Origin: Marchantia polymorpha subsp. ruderalis
Lineage: Eukaryota > Streptophyta > Marchantiopsida > Marchantiales > Marchantiaceae
Direction: 5' to 3'
NCBI GenBank assembly: GCA_037833965.1
Contig: AP031356.1
Coordinates: 24,884,501 to 24,948,500, forward strand
Length of the DNA: 64,000 nucleotides
This document shows positions 1 to 11,345 of this stretch, one piece after another; the stretch's first letter is position 1, and each line of letters starts with the position of its first letter. The notes beneath the pieces are model-generated. The model searched no databases. It worked only from the letters and a program-made list of their open reading frames with translations, and had not been told where the DNA came from. The position numbers and the translations under genes were made by a program.

Positions 1-438
1 TCAATGTTCATTATGAACAACATCTGGACAAGAGAATATTCACAATTTAGTTGTGTTTACACTTGATGATATATGCATTTGTTGGAGATGTATTTTGCAA
101 AAATGTGTATTTTAATCAAAAATAAAAGCATAATATTAAACTGCAGTTTAGAAAGTTATATCATTTAATAGATTTATCATTGAAATGGGATTGGATAGTA
201 GTATGTAAGTCTTCATTGTGATGATCAAATTGCATTTAATCTTGATGCAAATCAAAATGATGTCTAACATAGTCAAACACATCATTTATTTTGAGATGCA
301 ATTTTTGATGACAAGCTTAAACTAATCATTATTGAAGTTAAATTCATTCTAGTTAATGCGGTGACCAAATTTATCACTTTGAAAAGTTTTAAGATATATT
401 GTGATACTTTGCAAGTTTCACATAAAGAGCCTAAATAG
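1..438 (+). pseudogene. Ty1/copia RNase H tail, copy 1 (partial, decayed)
   Basis: The plus-strand translation follows the end of a copia polyprotein. A block ending in LQKCV matches the conserved stretch just before the usual LSTTEAEY. It is followed by the RNase H block HCDDQIAFNLDANQNDV, then a degraded QTHHLF block, and finally a run ending HKEPK and a stop at 436-438. Internal stops and a frame change make it non-functional. The upstream reverse transcriptase lies outside the window for this copy but is visible in copy 2. The excess of A and T and the pattern of stops fit long-term decay of a methylated transposon, which is inference. Confidence 0.75.
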
Positions 439-2480
439 ATTTTACTAGGAATTTTGCTACCTTTATATGATTTGTAATTCAATCTTGTTTTGGTTTTGAA
501 ATAGTTTTAATTAGCTCCAGTTTAAAGATTTATCTATATTTGAATATTTTTCTAGAATCTCTTAAAGATTAATTATAAAATTTATAAATGTTACAATCTC
601 CACAACATGAGCTAAGGAAAAGATTGTTTGAAGTTAACTTAGATCTTTTATTAATACATTTTAGCTTGATACTAATTGATGAAGGAGATTGAACTATCAT
701 TGTATAAGAAATCTCACAAACGTTTTCTCTGACATGACTTAAAATTTTTTAATTTTGTTGATATGTTTCATAGAATAAGTTTGCAATGATGAAGCACAAA
801 TTTTCTGGTGTGGGATGTGATTGTGTGTGCATTCGCATGTTGGCAATATGTGAATGCAGTTTAAATCTTCCTTGTGATGAATGACGTGATTCTTTTGAAA
901 ATTATGTCTTGTTATACTTACAATTTTCATACCACATAGTTAATCCTACATATTACAAAGAAATATCACTTGATGTAATTTTTCTATCATTGATTGCATC
1001 AACTTCTATATTTTATAAAACACCTTGATTGTATGTTGTAGAAGATGATAGAATAGTAAAAAATTATACATCTTTTTGTCTTTCAATATTTTTTAAATGT
1101 CAAAGTTGATGTTCAGCAATTTTTTTAACTCCAAATTTTGAATAACGAAGGACTTACCTCAATATGTATGTTATATTTCAAAAGATCGATTATACTTGTG
1201 AGCATTGACTCAATAATACTTCTATAAGTACAAAAAAAAATATCACAATGTCTATAACATAAATTGATACCTTCCTAGAATCCTAATTAGATTAATTAAA
1301 CCTTAAATTAATCAAATGCAGAACCCATTAACACTATCTTCATGTAACTTTAGTTACATGACAAACCAGGTAAAGAATAATAACTGAAATTATCGTAGGA
1401 TTATACCCTCTATTGTCTAAATTTATAATGAGTTATATGGATTATAGATAATGAACAAGTAAGCTAGAAAATATAGATTGTGTTGAACATCAATGTAGAG
1501 AACAATCTCTGATCCAATTCATGAGCAGACTGAAAAAAGGCTTGATATCATGTCATATCTCTTTGGAATATATTATCTTGTGTCTCTTTTACTTTTTATG
1601 TAAATCAAATGTCTATTTTTCTCACGACGCCACTCCTTAACATTTCGCTGATGTTACTATTTGCAATCATAACAAAGATGACAAGAATGCTCAACAAGCC
1701 GTAAATACAAGTGTCATATTAAAAGTATCACTCCATCCAAAGATGCATATCTTTGTGCGAAGTTTTACATCACGCAATTACCTAAAATCATGATCATACC
1801 AAAAACATCCATGATACTTTTATGTATGAACCCAAAATAAATAGACTTCCTGGTTACATGAAGTTTATACTCGGAATGTGAATAAGTTTTCTCTCCGTGA
1901 ACCAAAGCTATCATGTTGGTTTAGAACGAATTTATTCTATCTGTTGACTCATATAGTATTATATTATCGTACGCAGTAATCACTCCTTTATTGCTGTGAG
2001 CGTTATCATCTTAAAAGGTCAAATAGTTGTGATAAGAAACTATATGATAAATAATCAGCATATTATGAATTTAGTTGGGTACAGTAATAAAGAGTTATTG
2101 CAAGTGCACCTTGTCCAAACAAGGTATGCGCACTTCTCGAAGTGCGCATGTGCTACGCTGCTGGTCTTGAGAGTGTTCATAGTATTGAGTTAAAAAAAAA
2201 TTATGGGGTTATAATGTTTTCCATCTGTACTTTGCGCAAGAAGAAAGTTGGTTGCCCTAATAATAAAACCTCTACCCTAAAATTCAAAACACTCATGTTT
2301 AATGAATGTGAAGTTTCTGCAAACTCCAACTCGCCTATATTACGATACGAAAGCGCGAGGAAAAAACAAGTGCAGTACTTCACAAAATAAATGTTTTTAA
2401 TCTTTTCAAATAGTGATAGTTTTAATGTTAATAGCTACCGATTTTGCCCCCAAATAGTGATTATTATGTTAACGACTGAG
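439..2480. other. AT-rich stretch of duplication copy 1, no gene recognised
   Basis: It sits between the copia tail and the pogo-like remnant and probably contains a decayed copia LTR, which I could not delimit. Small open frames on both strands show no known motif. The only clear structure is the hairpin at 2126-2149. The counterpart in copy 2 is 11346-13385. Confidence 0.5.
2126..2149. repeat. 11-bp stem hairpin (copy 1)
   Basis: An inverted repeat pairs ATGCGCACTTC with GAAGTGCGCAT across a two-base loop. Just before it, ACCTTGT and ACAAGGT form a second, shorter inverted repeat at about 2108-2125. It lies outside the 3' end of the pogo-like transposase and is conserved in copy 2. Its role is unknown; it could be a transposon end or a terminator-like structure. 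Confidence 0.6.
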
Positions 2481-4668
2481 TCACTATTTTCAAAATACAA
2501 AAAATACAAAATGTCTTTATTACAGCCCAAAACAAGTTACATATTATGGAAAAATACAAGAAACTTATTACTCCATGTCAATTAATAATTCACTGTGAAG
2601 AAGTGACTTATAGATGTCATTTTCCTTGTGCTTCCCCAAGTATGCAATCAACTCAGACAAATCTTCACGTCAAAAATCCTGTCCATATGTAGCAAAAGCC
2701 TCTGCAATCTCTCAACGCGTCGACATGTCGTCATTTACATCTTCAATTGCTTGTTCGAGCCACGATAAAACGTCTTTTCAATCGACTTTGTATTTTCCAC
2801 CAGGGTCAAGATCAGACAATATCTTCCAAGACACGTACCGCTTCTTGAAAGCTTGCTTTATCGGTTTGTTTGCAATCAAATTGCATATTTGAATCAAACT
2901 GGTACACTCTGCAGAAATGCTTGTCAAAGTGATGTTCAATTTTGCAGCTTTCTACATGACTTGATCTAAAAAATGGCTTGATGTGGCGTCCCATATCAAT
3001 TCAATCTTTTCATCTAGATAACACGGGTGCAACTATTCCAGATAAATGCAACATCTCTGTTTGTCCATCCAATGCTTTGGATGAGATGTAACTTTGCTAG
3101 GCCTGTTCCAAGAAGCGAATCTTCATGACAGCGTTCCATCAGGCTTGCCAGTCAAGATAATCATAGGAGCGATGATTTGTGATTGAAAAAACTCACATGC
3201 CACCATAATTGTGCAACCTTTCTTGCATCTTCTACTCAATTGGAACCGACTCGTTTGACATTCGTTGGAGCAATTAAATGTGTTTCCTTCAGATAGAGTT
3301 GTAGGAACATTTCATCTGCATTGACCAAACGAGTCTCATCAACAGATTTCATAATTGTGCAGATCAATGAACATGCATCAATGCAAATTTGCAACCAGTT
3401 GACAAGGACGGTCTTGCATATTGATTCCTTTCGAATAGAGTCTCAATGTCTCACAAGAATTGTGGCCAACCATTGCAATAAACCTGGAGATATACTCCCC
3501 GAATGGATCTTCATCTTCTTCTTCCATTCCATCTAATCATCTTCATTCTCATGACCGAATTCAGATATCATCGGATCATATGCAGTCGATTTGCTCAAAG
3601 GATTGACCGTTTCCCACTTCAACACCACCATCTTGACGATGAACTTTTCTTGCTTTGAGTATTTGATCATCGTTCCAGAACGCATAGTTTTTGTTGTTTT
3701 GAAAACTTATGTGATGTATTCAGAATTGTGGCCAAATTGCGATTCTTTTGACGATTGTCAATTGATACTGCCAACTTGTACCAATGGCCTGGAGTTGAGT
3801 TCCCCAAAATTTTGAATCCACCTCCATCTTGCTTGAAACATCCACACCTTGGTAGTTTTCTCGATAGTTGGCAGGCAGTGCAGGAATAATATCGAGACTT
3901 TGAAAGAATCAACATACTGCACCCACTTGCTCTAGTACATCTTCCTTGTGATCCAGTTTCGAAAGGTCATCCAGTCGATCGAGAACATAGAGCATGTCAG
4001 TTTCGAAACCATATTTCCAAGCGACTTGTGGAAGTAGAAAAAGACAGCTTTTGATTTCTATTCCGACGTCAGTGTACGAAGTTGTTTGCTTTCCTTCAGC
4101 CTTCAATCCAAATGACTTCAGAAGCTACTTCATCAAAGAACGGTGTAGTTGCCGCTAACATGCCTCAATGACAATATCCTTGGGATAGATATCGAGCTTG
4201 CCATTGCTGACGACTTGACAGTCTCTTGGATTAAGTTGTGAAAAGAATTCACAACGAACCAATCGTAAAACGTCCTCAACATTTTTTCCGATTCTTTTGA
4301 GCATCCACCCACTTTTGATTTTTAGTATTTGACAACAAGAATCTCTTCATTTCTGGCAATTACAAGTAATAAAGACAACAACAAACTAAAGTTTTCAAAC
4401 TAAGAAGAACAAACAGAAAATGTTTTCATCATATCGATTACGTGGATACATGTCCAACAACAGGTTGAGATCGGTTGCCAATTTTTTGGGTACATGAAGA
4501 ATAACAGGTTGAGATCGGTTGCCAATCTTTTGGGTGATTACCATGATTGGATACTGTGTACTTTAATTATAGCCATCACAATAATCGAATAATATAAGGG
4601 TACATTAAAAGTGATCTACGATAGAGATTCTTTTTGTTAACCAAAATTCACTTTAACATTAAATAGTG
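2481..4668 (-). pseudogene. Pogo-like DDE transposase element, copy 1 (broken)
   Basis: Read on the minus strand, blocks typical of plant and animal pogo/Tigger DDE transposases appear in order. They are ETRLVNADEMFLQLYLKE (about 3280-3345), KKGCTIMVACEFFQSQIIAP (about 3160-3225), the catalytic-domain end SSHFLDQVM with SLIQICNLIANKPIK (about 2840-2960), and a C-terminal tail ending near 2580. Frameshifts and stops separate these blocks, so no full protein is made. An upstream minus-strand open frame at 3909-4106 may be the N-terminal part. The short inverted repeat CACTATTT near 2482 and 4668 may mark the element ends, but no clear TA duplication is seen. The transposase assignment is firm; the element ends are weak. 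Confidence 0.7.
4447..4534. repeat. Two 44-bp tandem repeats inside the pogo-like element (copy 1)
   Basis: Two adjacent 44-bp units share the core ACAGGTTGAGATCGGTTGCC and both end in TTTTGGG. They lie between the transposase start and the putative right end of the element. Subterminal direct repeats in this position often serve as transposase binding sites; that role is inferred. Confidence 0.85.
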
Positions 4669-5660
4669 CCGTGTTTTCTCCAATAGTAATTTTTTTGTTA
4701 AGCATTTATTTTGTGAAGTACGGTAATTTTGTACGTCCTGTAGTTGTGGTCGCGAACATCCTGTTGGACTTTCCTGAGGACTTCTGTGCAGCGAGATGGC
4801 ATTCACTCTACACGATGGAAACTTGTAGTGCTATAAAATCCACATGCTATGTTCAGGTTGTACTTTTGAGTCTAACTAAAGACTCCAGAGGACATTCGTT
4901 GCTGACAGTAGTCAGAACACATTCCTCGTTTGATTAACATATTTTGTGATGTCGAAACCATAGCCTAATTTCAAGGAAGTGAGATCACTTGACGACCACA
5001 GATACTTATTCCACTCAACAGTGGTAATGAAATATCCACTTGAACAACTGCCACATTACATGTTTAAGTGCGCATTTGATTATCAGAGGTTAGCCCTGAA
5101 AACATTACAACGTCTACAGAAGGTGACGGAGTTGCGAAGTCTGTCTTGACAAAACGCTAAATTCTAGTTCAGTTCGGAAGAAAACTTCCGATGATAAAGA
5201 GACTACTTTCATCGATATTTGGAAAAAATTGGACGTGTGCCGGCTTGGTGTGGCACGACGGAGGATACTTTCTATTGCTTCTAGATGACATTCAAAAGTA
5301 ACGCAAACTACAGGAGTTGGAGACTCCTCTCAGAAGGTGTTGATATGCGCCTCAAGTAAAATCCTCCGGGAGTGCCTAGTACCCAGACTGACCGTGATGC
5401 TTTGGGTGGAGACGAAACACGTTGTACTCCTTAACCACGACTGCATCACACTAAAACGACTTCTGGAGTGAGTCAAAAATGTGAGTTCAAAAACGTTTGT
5501 TTCGTCCATTACCAGCACCAGGTTACCCTAAACTTCTTGTGGTCTATCTGACACTCCAATTCATGCAAAATTATACGTGATTTCTTACAGAGTCATCTTC
5601 GTTACCAAGTTAAGGTGGACAACGAAGAACTCTCACAGTGAAAATCTCCATGAAGGTTAC
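4669..5660. other. Unassigned right part of duplication copy 1
   Basis: Open frames at 4671-4937 (+) and 5330-5518 (-) recur in copy 2 but match no family I recognise. The base composition is more balanced than the rest of the copy, so this may be an old gene fragment carried in the duplication. Confidence 0.4.
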
Positions 5661-6716
5661 GGTGCTCCTCGGAACATGAACTCAGTCATAAAATTTAACT
5701 ACGGTTGTTGAAGGAAAAGCACCGACCCTGCGGCCGACGGCCCCCCTCCCCGTCGGGAAGAGGACTTTGGTCGCAGGGGCGGAGGAGGTGATGGCATCAT
5801 CTCCGCGGAACCCTAAGGGAGAAGTCCCCGAATCCCGACCCAGGCAAACACACGGCATCCCACGCTCGCCGGCCACCAGACCGCAAAGCCCACGCGCACC
5901 CCTCTCTCTCGCGTCTCGTCGCCCCCGTCCGCCACAACGCGCAAGTCCTCATCGCGCCCCACAACTCGGAGGGACGGCCCAAGAAGTCTAACACTTCCTC
6001 TGTCGGCCCAAGAGGTCTAACACCTCACCGACGGGCCTCCTTACAGCGATATTTTCAACAAGGAGGACGAGACCACGCGGACGAAAACGAATAGATGAAA
6101 GAGAGAAGAGAACATCGAAGGTAGCCACACCCCGAAGCCCTCCGGAGGCACACGCTCGGCTCAGCAGTCCGACGGCAAGCAAACACGGGTACCCGCACGA
6201 AAGCCACACGGCCGGAGCCCGAAGAAGCTCCCCCCCTCAGGTCCGGAAGACGGACCGAGGACGCCATCCGGGTTTACTTACCAAACGTGTCCTCTGGACA
6301 CAATTCTGCTTTACATTCACCACGACTCGGTCAGGAACTTTAATGAATTAAGATACCAAACGTGTCCTCGAAGTTTTCTCGAAGGTTGTCGGAGCGCAAT
6401 CCAGTTTGCTGTTGTCACTGCTTCAGCCGGTCGCTTGCCTCTCTACCCCTCGACATACTGCTGCTACTTTACTGTCCTCTCGTTCCTCGTTTGAATTCCT
6501 CGTTAGGAATGGAAATTCTGATCTCTTAACTCTACTCCGGTTAGAACCTGACGGAAGAACACAAGTCAAACCGACAGGATCGACCGGTGAAGCAGGTGGT
6601 GCCATGAATTGTCGGGACAGGACCTGACGTGACGCGCAAGTTCCGGATTTTGAGAACACACAAACAAACGGAGCGTTCTTCTAAAGAGAGCAGACGCTGG
6701 CCGCCGCTTTCCCTCT
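5661..6716. other. GC-rich stretch, no gene recognised
   Basis: Overlapping open frames on both strands are typical of GC-rich non-coding DNA. Local repeats are present: a motif reading AAGA(A/G)GTCTAACAC occurs twice near 5980-6025, and ACCAAACGTGTCCTC occurs twice near 6280 and 6357. It could be the distal promoter of the possible gene starting near 6750. Confidence 0.4.
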
Positions 6717-7111
6717 TGGGTATAAGAAGCTCGCAGTTCGTGTTCTAAAGGAAAAGCTTCAATTTCGGACCTTCGGAGCTCAGATTTTCAATTTAGACTA
6801 ACGAGCTAATTTCAGGTGGAGAGAAGTGAAAATTCGCACAATTCGAGTGGTACATACGCAGCGTAGAACAGAGTGTAGAGAATTGCTCTGTGGAGATCGA
6901 GGGGTGTCGAGAAGTCGCACAGTTCGACAGGTACACACGCAGCCTAGAACAGAGTGTCGAAAATTGTTCTGAGAGTTGCGCGATTAAATGGCTTCCGATG
7001 CGCGGCTTGTCTTTTTATTCTGGAATTGGAACCAGTCCCAATTTACTGCAAAGGGCGCTTTATGATTTATTGTTCTACAAACTCATTCTTAATTTCATTT
7101 TTTCCAATGCA
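6717..7111 (+). promoter_or_regulatory. Possible promoter and 5' leader with a tandem repeat
   Basis: A TATA-like TATAAGA lies at about 6721. Downstream, an approximately 81-bp unit is repeated (compare 6850-6900 with 6931-6981, both holding CGCAGC then TAGAACAGAGTGT). A 3' splice site reading CCAATGCAG ends at about 7110, ahead of the ATG at 7159. Together these look like a transcribed leader with an intron, but no transcript evidence is available. Confidence 0.35.
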
Positions 7112-7158
7112 GATTCAGCTTGAAATCGAGAGGTCTCGAGGAATTTTCGGAAGCAATC

Positions 7159-7419
7159 ATGGCGGATGGCGGTCAACATGCGGAGGAGGTCGGCTCCGAT
7201 CTCCTCCGGGCCGGGCTTGATCTATTTACCATTACCATTACCATCCTCCGCGGATTGGTTAGTTTCGCACCTAAATCTCGGAGAGTGCTGATACCAGCTG
7301 AGGGCGAGCTGGTGCAGGATTGGGCCCTGCGATCGATGTCTGGAGAGGAGCGAGTAAATTTCCCGGCCGCGGTTCTTCGAGCGGTGGGCGTTGGGTTGTG
7401 CATTGGACGCGATGAGTGA
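7159..7419 (+). CDS. Hypothetical protein start, 86 residues or a first coding exon
   Basis: I do not recognise the product. The ATG sits in a good plant context (ATCATGGCGG) shortly after a plausible 3' splice site. The frame starts MADGGQHAEEVGSDLLRAG, continues with an isoleucine/threonine run from an ACCATT repeat, and stops at 7417-7419. A GT donor after codon 34 (near 7258) would make it the first exon of a longer spliced gene, but I could not find convincing later exons before the sequence turns AT-rich at 8.8 kb. It may be a truncated gene whose 3' part was lost. Another frame at 7464-7880 (+) is also open but shows no motif. Confidence 0.3.
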   Translation: MADGGQHAEEVGSDLLRAGLDLFTITITILRGLVSFAPKSRRVLIPAEGELVQDWALRSMSGEERVNFPAAVLRAVGVGLCIGRDE

Positions 7420-10400
7420 GGAAGTGATCTACCTCACGAGCGAGAACCCTCGATGCGACGAGCGTGTTTCTTCGCATCAGCGTCCTGCGAGTCATGTTTC
7501 CCTCCGATAATCTCGTCCGCTTCAGTACGAAGTCGACGGGGCCGCCGGGTGCCCTCTGGGTGACGAACTTGTTTCTCGTTCCTGGAGAGGTTCTTTGGAT
7601 GACGGAATGTCTGAGGAGCTTGTTTTTCCTCAAACCCCGTCGTCCGTCGCGTGGTCGAACGAACGACATTGTAGGACGTGAAATCGAAGGTTCTGACTGG
7701 CCAGAGCTGGTGGAATCACTTATCTTTTCAGCACTGAGCGGAGTGCTACCATTCAGTATAGCGAGTCTTTCGGCCGCCGTTGATGGCCTCCCTGAGCAGT
7801 ATGATCGATCGAATCGTGTCTATCTTCCTGGCGAGGAGTCTAGTACAGAAGGCTTCTGCGCACCTCGCGTTTGTATGTGAGGTAGCACTGCAAATTATCG
7901 ATGCAGTGCGGCAATTTACAGGAGTAGGAATGACATCCCGACGGTGTTATGCATTCGCGAGTCTGCGCATTTAATAATGGCCAGCAGTAGTAGACATATG
8001 GGGTCGAGGAACAATCTGATGGACTTCACCTTTGACTGTCTGCTATCAACATTCAGCCAAGCCAGATACTCCGCTTAGCTTAACATAACAATTCCGGCAA
8101 TGCAGTTATCCAAATCATGGAAGCAGGCATTGCGAGCGTCGAGGATCAAATGGCATGAAGCCCACCCGCTCACACATGTACAGAAAAGACGGGAATAGAA
8201 TACTCTCGCGATTAGCGCGAAGCCTGTGTTGTAGATGATGCTGTTAAGCAATCACATGGCTGGGGACAGATGCGATGGCCCCTCTCATGGCTGACAGCTG
8301 AAATGACACGCACAATCCCGTGCCTCATTTATGGCAGTCATAAGGTGTATTGTCACGACATGTTACAACCCATTCAAAGGAAATCGGATAAATTTTTTTA
8401 ACTGTGAAATCAAGTGTTGATAAAATTTACAATGTGCAGTTCGAGACCCGGCAGCAAGATTCGATTCCCTAGTTTAGGCTGATATAGATGGTCTGTGTCT
8501 CAACGTGTTGCAACTGTGTGTGTGAATTCGAGAGAATCCACAATTGCTGTCCGCACTTGAAGCTTTGTTTGCAGTAGCAGAAATCATGAGGAAGGAGAAG
8601 TGTAAGACGGCTTGTCATCTCTTTACTCTGATTGCTACCAATAACAGCTCAATCGACAATTCTGGAGGTTTTGAGCCACATATGGCTCTATTTTTGTGGC
8701 CGCGAGAATCAGTATCCAATTACGAGTGTGTCGAAAGAATCCAAAGCTCAAGAACAAAGATAGAAGTAGAAAAAATTTCGAAATGGTCGCTTACACTTTC
8801 AACTAATTAACCAATAATCAACATTGTCTAATCTAATAGATACGAGAATAGAGATTTGAGCTCTAAATTATAGATCTTGAGTAACAAAGACTGTTTTAAA
8901 TTTTTTATATCAACAATATATTGCGATGAATTAAGTGGATGAGAAATTGATTAATTTTCATTGTTTAAGATTTTTTAATTATATTTTTATTACCAAAATT
9001 TATTAAATAAATATATATTTTTGAAGATAAAAAATAATGATGCTTAGATTTAAAATACTTTCCATAATCTTACAATTGATCTTTAGATTTCAGATAATCA
9101 ATGAGAGTTATAAAGTTAATCTCAAGTTCAAATTATTATATGTGATATTCAAATAATTAAATCAGTGAATACAGATAAACGAAAATCTTTTATTACAAGA
9201 ATACTAATTCAAAAGAGTAGATTTACTATAAGATATAAATTATTCGTATTTTTCAAAATCATGATACTAAAATTAAAAAATTTTATATTAATGCATCAAT
9301 ATTGTAAAAAATATCATCTTAATTTTTAAATAAAAAACTCTCTGAATAAACTTGAATGCAAAATTGTTAGTTAATATAAGTCGCAATTGATAATAAGACA
9401 TAAAAGCTAATGAAACTATTATATTATATATATTATTATTCTATTAATAATATTTCTTATTATTATAAAAGATATAAAATAAAATATGTGAATTTATCTT
9501 AATGTTTTATTTCCTTATAGATTAGATGTATGTAATCATAGCATTTTTAAAAAAATTCTAAGTAAAATAATTATTCGGTTTTGAAAAAAATACAAAAAAT
9601 ATTTATTAATAAAATTCTAAAATATTAAATTCATACAAAACGGAATACAAAATTTGATGAATTCACAAAATTTTTTATGAAATGTATATAATCAATGTGT
9701 CTTATTATTATATTTGGTTATTTAATAATAAAATAAAGATTATTCAAAAGTAAATTAAAGTTGACTTATAGTGATATATCTATATTTGTCATATCAACCA
9801 TTTATGTGATTGTCAAATTTAAAATAAACTATGGTAGTATGCAATTAGTATGCTTGTTACTTTTATATGGCATGTCATAAATACACTGCCACTGAAATAA
9901 ATGATGGTATAAGATCTTGAATTTGTTGTAAAGATTTATGAAAGAAAGAGTGAATTCAGTTTTTGTAATTTTTATTTTATGTTCAACAAGCATCTACTAT
10001 TATTTACTAGTGTAACAATAATTTTAGAGTTATGTTGGTTTTTTTTGAGTGTCAATTACTATTAATAAAATAACAGAATAGTGATGATGAAATTTAGTTC
10101 TTGGGAAGGAATAGAGTACAATAAAAATTATTGTTTTGCATTTAAAACAAAGGAAAGAGAAAAACACTATGATTTTATATGAAATTGCTTGATATATAAT
10201 TTGTCTGACATTCATCTTTGTTTCTTAACAAAACATCATTTCCTATCATACTTTGGGAATAAATGATGAAAATTAACACACTTAGATGCAAAGTTTATGA
10301 CTTGAATGATGAGATCAAGATTATTAGTTATAGAAAGATTGTATCATTAACAATCTATCTCAATGTTTGATGAGTTTGAATTGTGAATCTTATCTTTTGA

Positions 10401-10560
10401 TTTTTTTCAACATGTATATAAGGATTCTACAATTTATCTACCTTAAAAAATGTAAAAAAAAATCTTGTACAAAATTATCGAACTTTATACAATATTGGAT
10501 TATTATTATAGTTAGCCTGTAATTAAATGAATAAAAGTAAATGTAAAGATATAATTAAAT
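7420..10560. other. Intergenic, turning AT-rich at about 8.8 kb
   Basis: No coding region or RNA gene was recognised. From 8.8 kb the sequence is strongly AT-rich and probably consists of decayed transposon sequence upstream of the copia tail that becomes readable at about 10.56 kb. Confidence 0.5.
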
Positions 10561-11345
10561 ATGAATACGTATATCAAACACACATTAAATTTTTATTTGA
10601 AATGTTTAACATGTTAGACTCTAAAGAAATTTGGACTCTTTTAGTAGCGCATGTTAAAACTTTTTTGTAACTTAATGCGAAAAAAAGACATCTTCCAAGC
10701 TCGTATATTTAATCATATGCACAAAACCTAATATTGTTTTCATTATAGACACGGTGATCATGTACATGTCAAATCCATGATATATGCATTTGAAAGTTAT
10801 GAATCAAATTTTTAAATACCTTAAAAGTACTAAATCGTGTGTTATTTTGTTTGAAGTCTTATCTAATATACAATGTCAAATCATTGTTAGTCAAATGCTT
10901 GTTGATAGTCAATGTTCATTATGAACAACATCTGGACAAGAGAATATTCACAATTTAGTTGTGTTTACACTTGATGATATATGCATTTGTTGGAGATGTA
11001 TTTTGCAAAAATGTGTATTTTAATCAAAAATAAAAGCATAATATTAAACTGCAGTTTAGAAAGTTATATCATTTAATAGATTTATCATTGAAATGGGATT
11101 GGATAGTAGTATGTAAGTCTTCATTGTGATGATCAAATTGCATTTAATCTTGATGCAAATCAAAATGATGTCTAACATAGTCAAACACATCATTTATTTT
11201 GAGATGCAATTTTTGATGACAAGCTTAAACTAATCATTATTGAAGTTAAATTCATTCTAGTTAATGCGGTGACCAAATTATCACTTTGAAAAGTTCTAAG
11301 ATATATTGTGATACTTTGCAAGTTTCACATAAAGAGCCTAAATAG
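10560..11345 (+). pseudogene. Ty1/copia reverse transcriptase end and RNase H, copy 2 (decayed)
   Basis: The plus strand carries the join between reverse transcriptase and RNase H of a copia element. IFKYLKSTKSCVILFE (about 10810-10860) matches the usual RxLRYLKGT block. TSGQENIHNLVVFTLDDI then matches the RKSTSGYVFTL block, and WRCILQKCV and HCDDQIAF follow. The protein end corresponds to the stop at 11343-11345. Compared with copy 1 a T has been lost near 11278, adding a frameshift. The reverse transcriptase core further upstream is too decayed to place. Confidence 0.75.

Larger units (their letters stand above)
1..5660. repeat. Segmental duplication, copy 1 (left end outside window)
   Basis: This segment is nearly identical, in the same orientation, to 10909-16537. 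Position 1 aligns with 10909. Similarity stops abruptly after 5660 in this copy and after 16537 in the other, where unrelated sequence begins on each side. Substitutions are sparse and there are a few small indels; copy 2 is about 31 bp shorter. The segment contains a Ty1/copia tail, a pogo-like transposase remnant and about 1 kb of unassigned sequence. The copies are too long and too mixed in content to be LTRs, so a duplication of a stretch already containing transposons is the simplest reading. The left boundary cannot be seen. Confidence 0.95.

Noticed and set aside
8440..8480. GATTCGATTCCC motif resembling a tRNA T-arm
   Set aside because: No matching acceptor, D-arm or anticodon arm could be folded around it.
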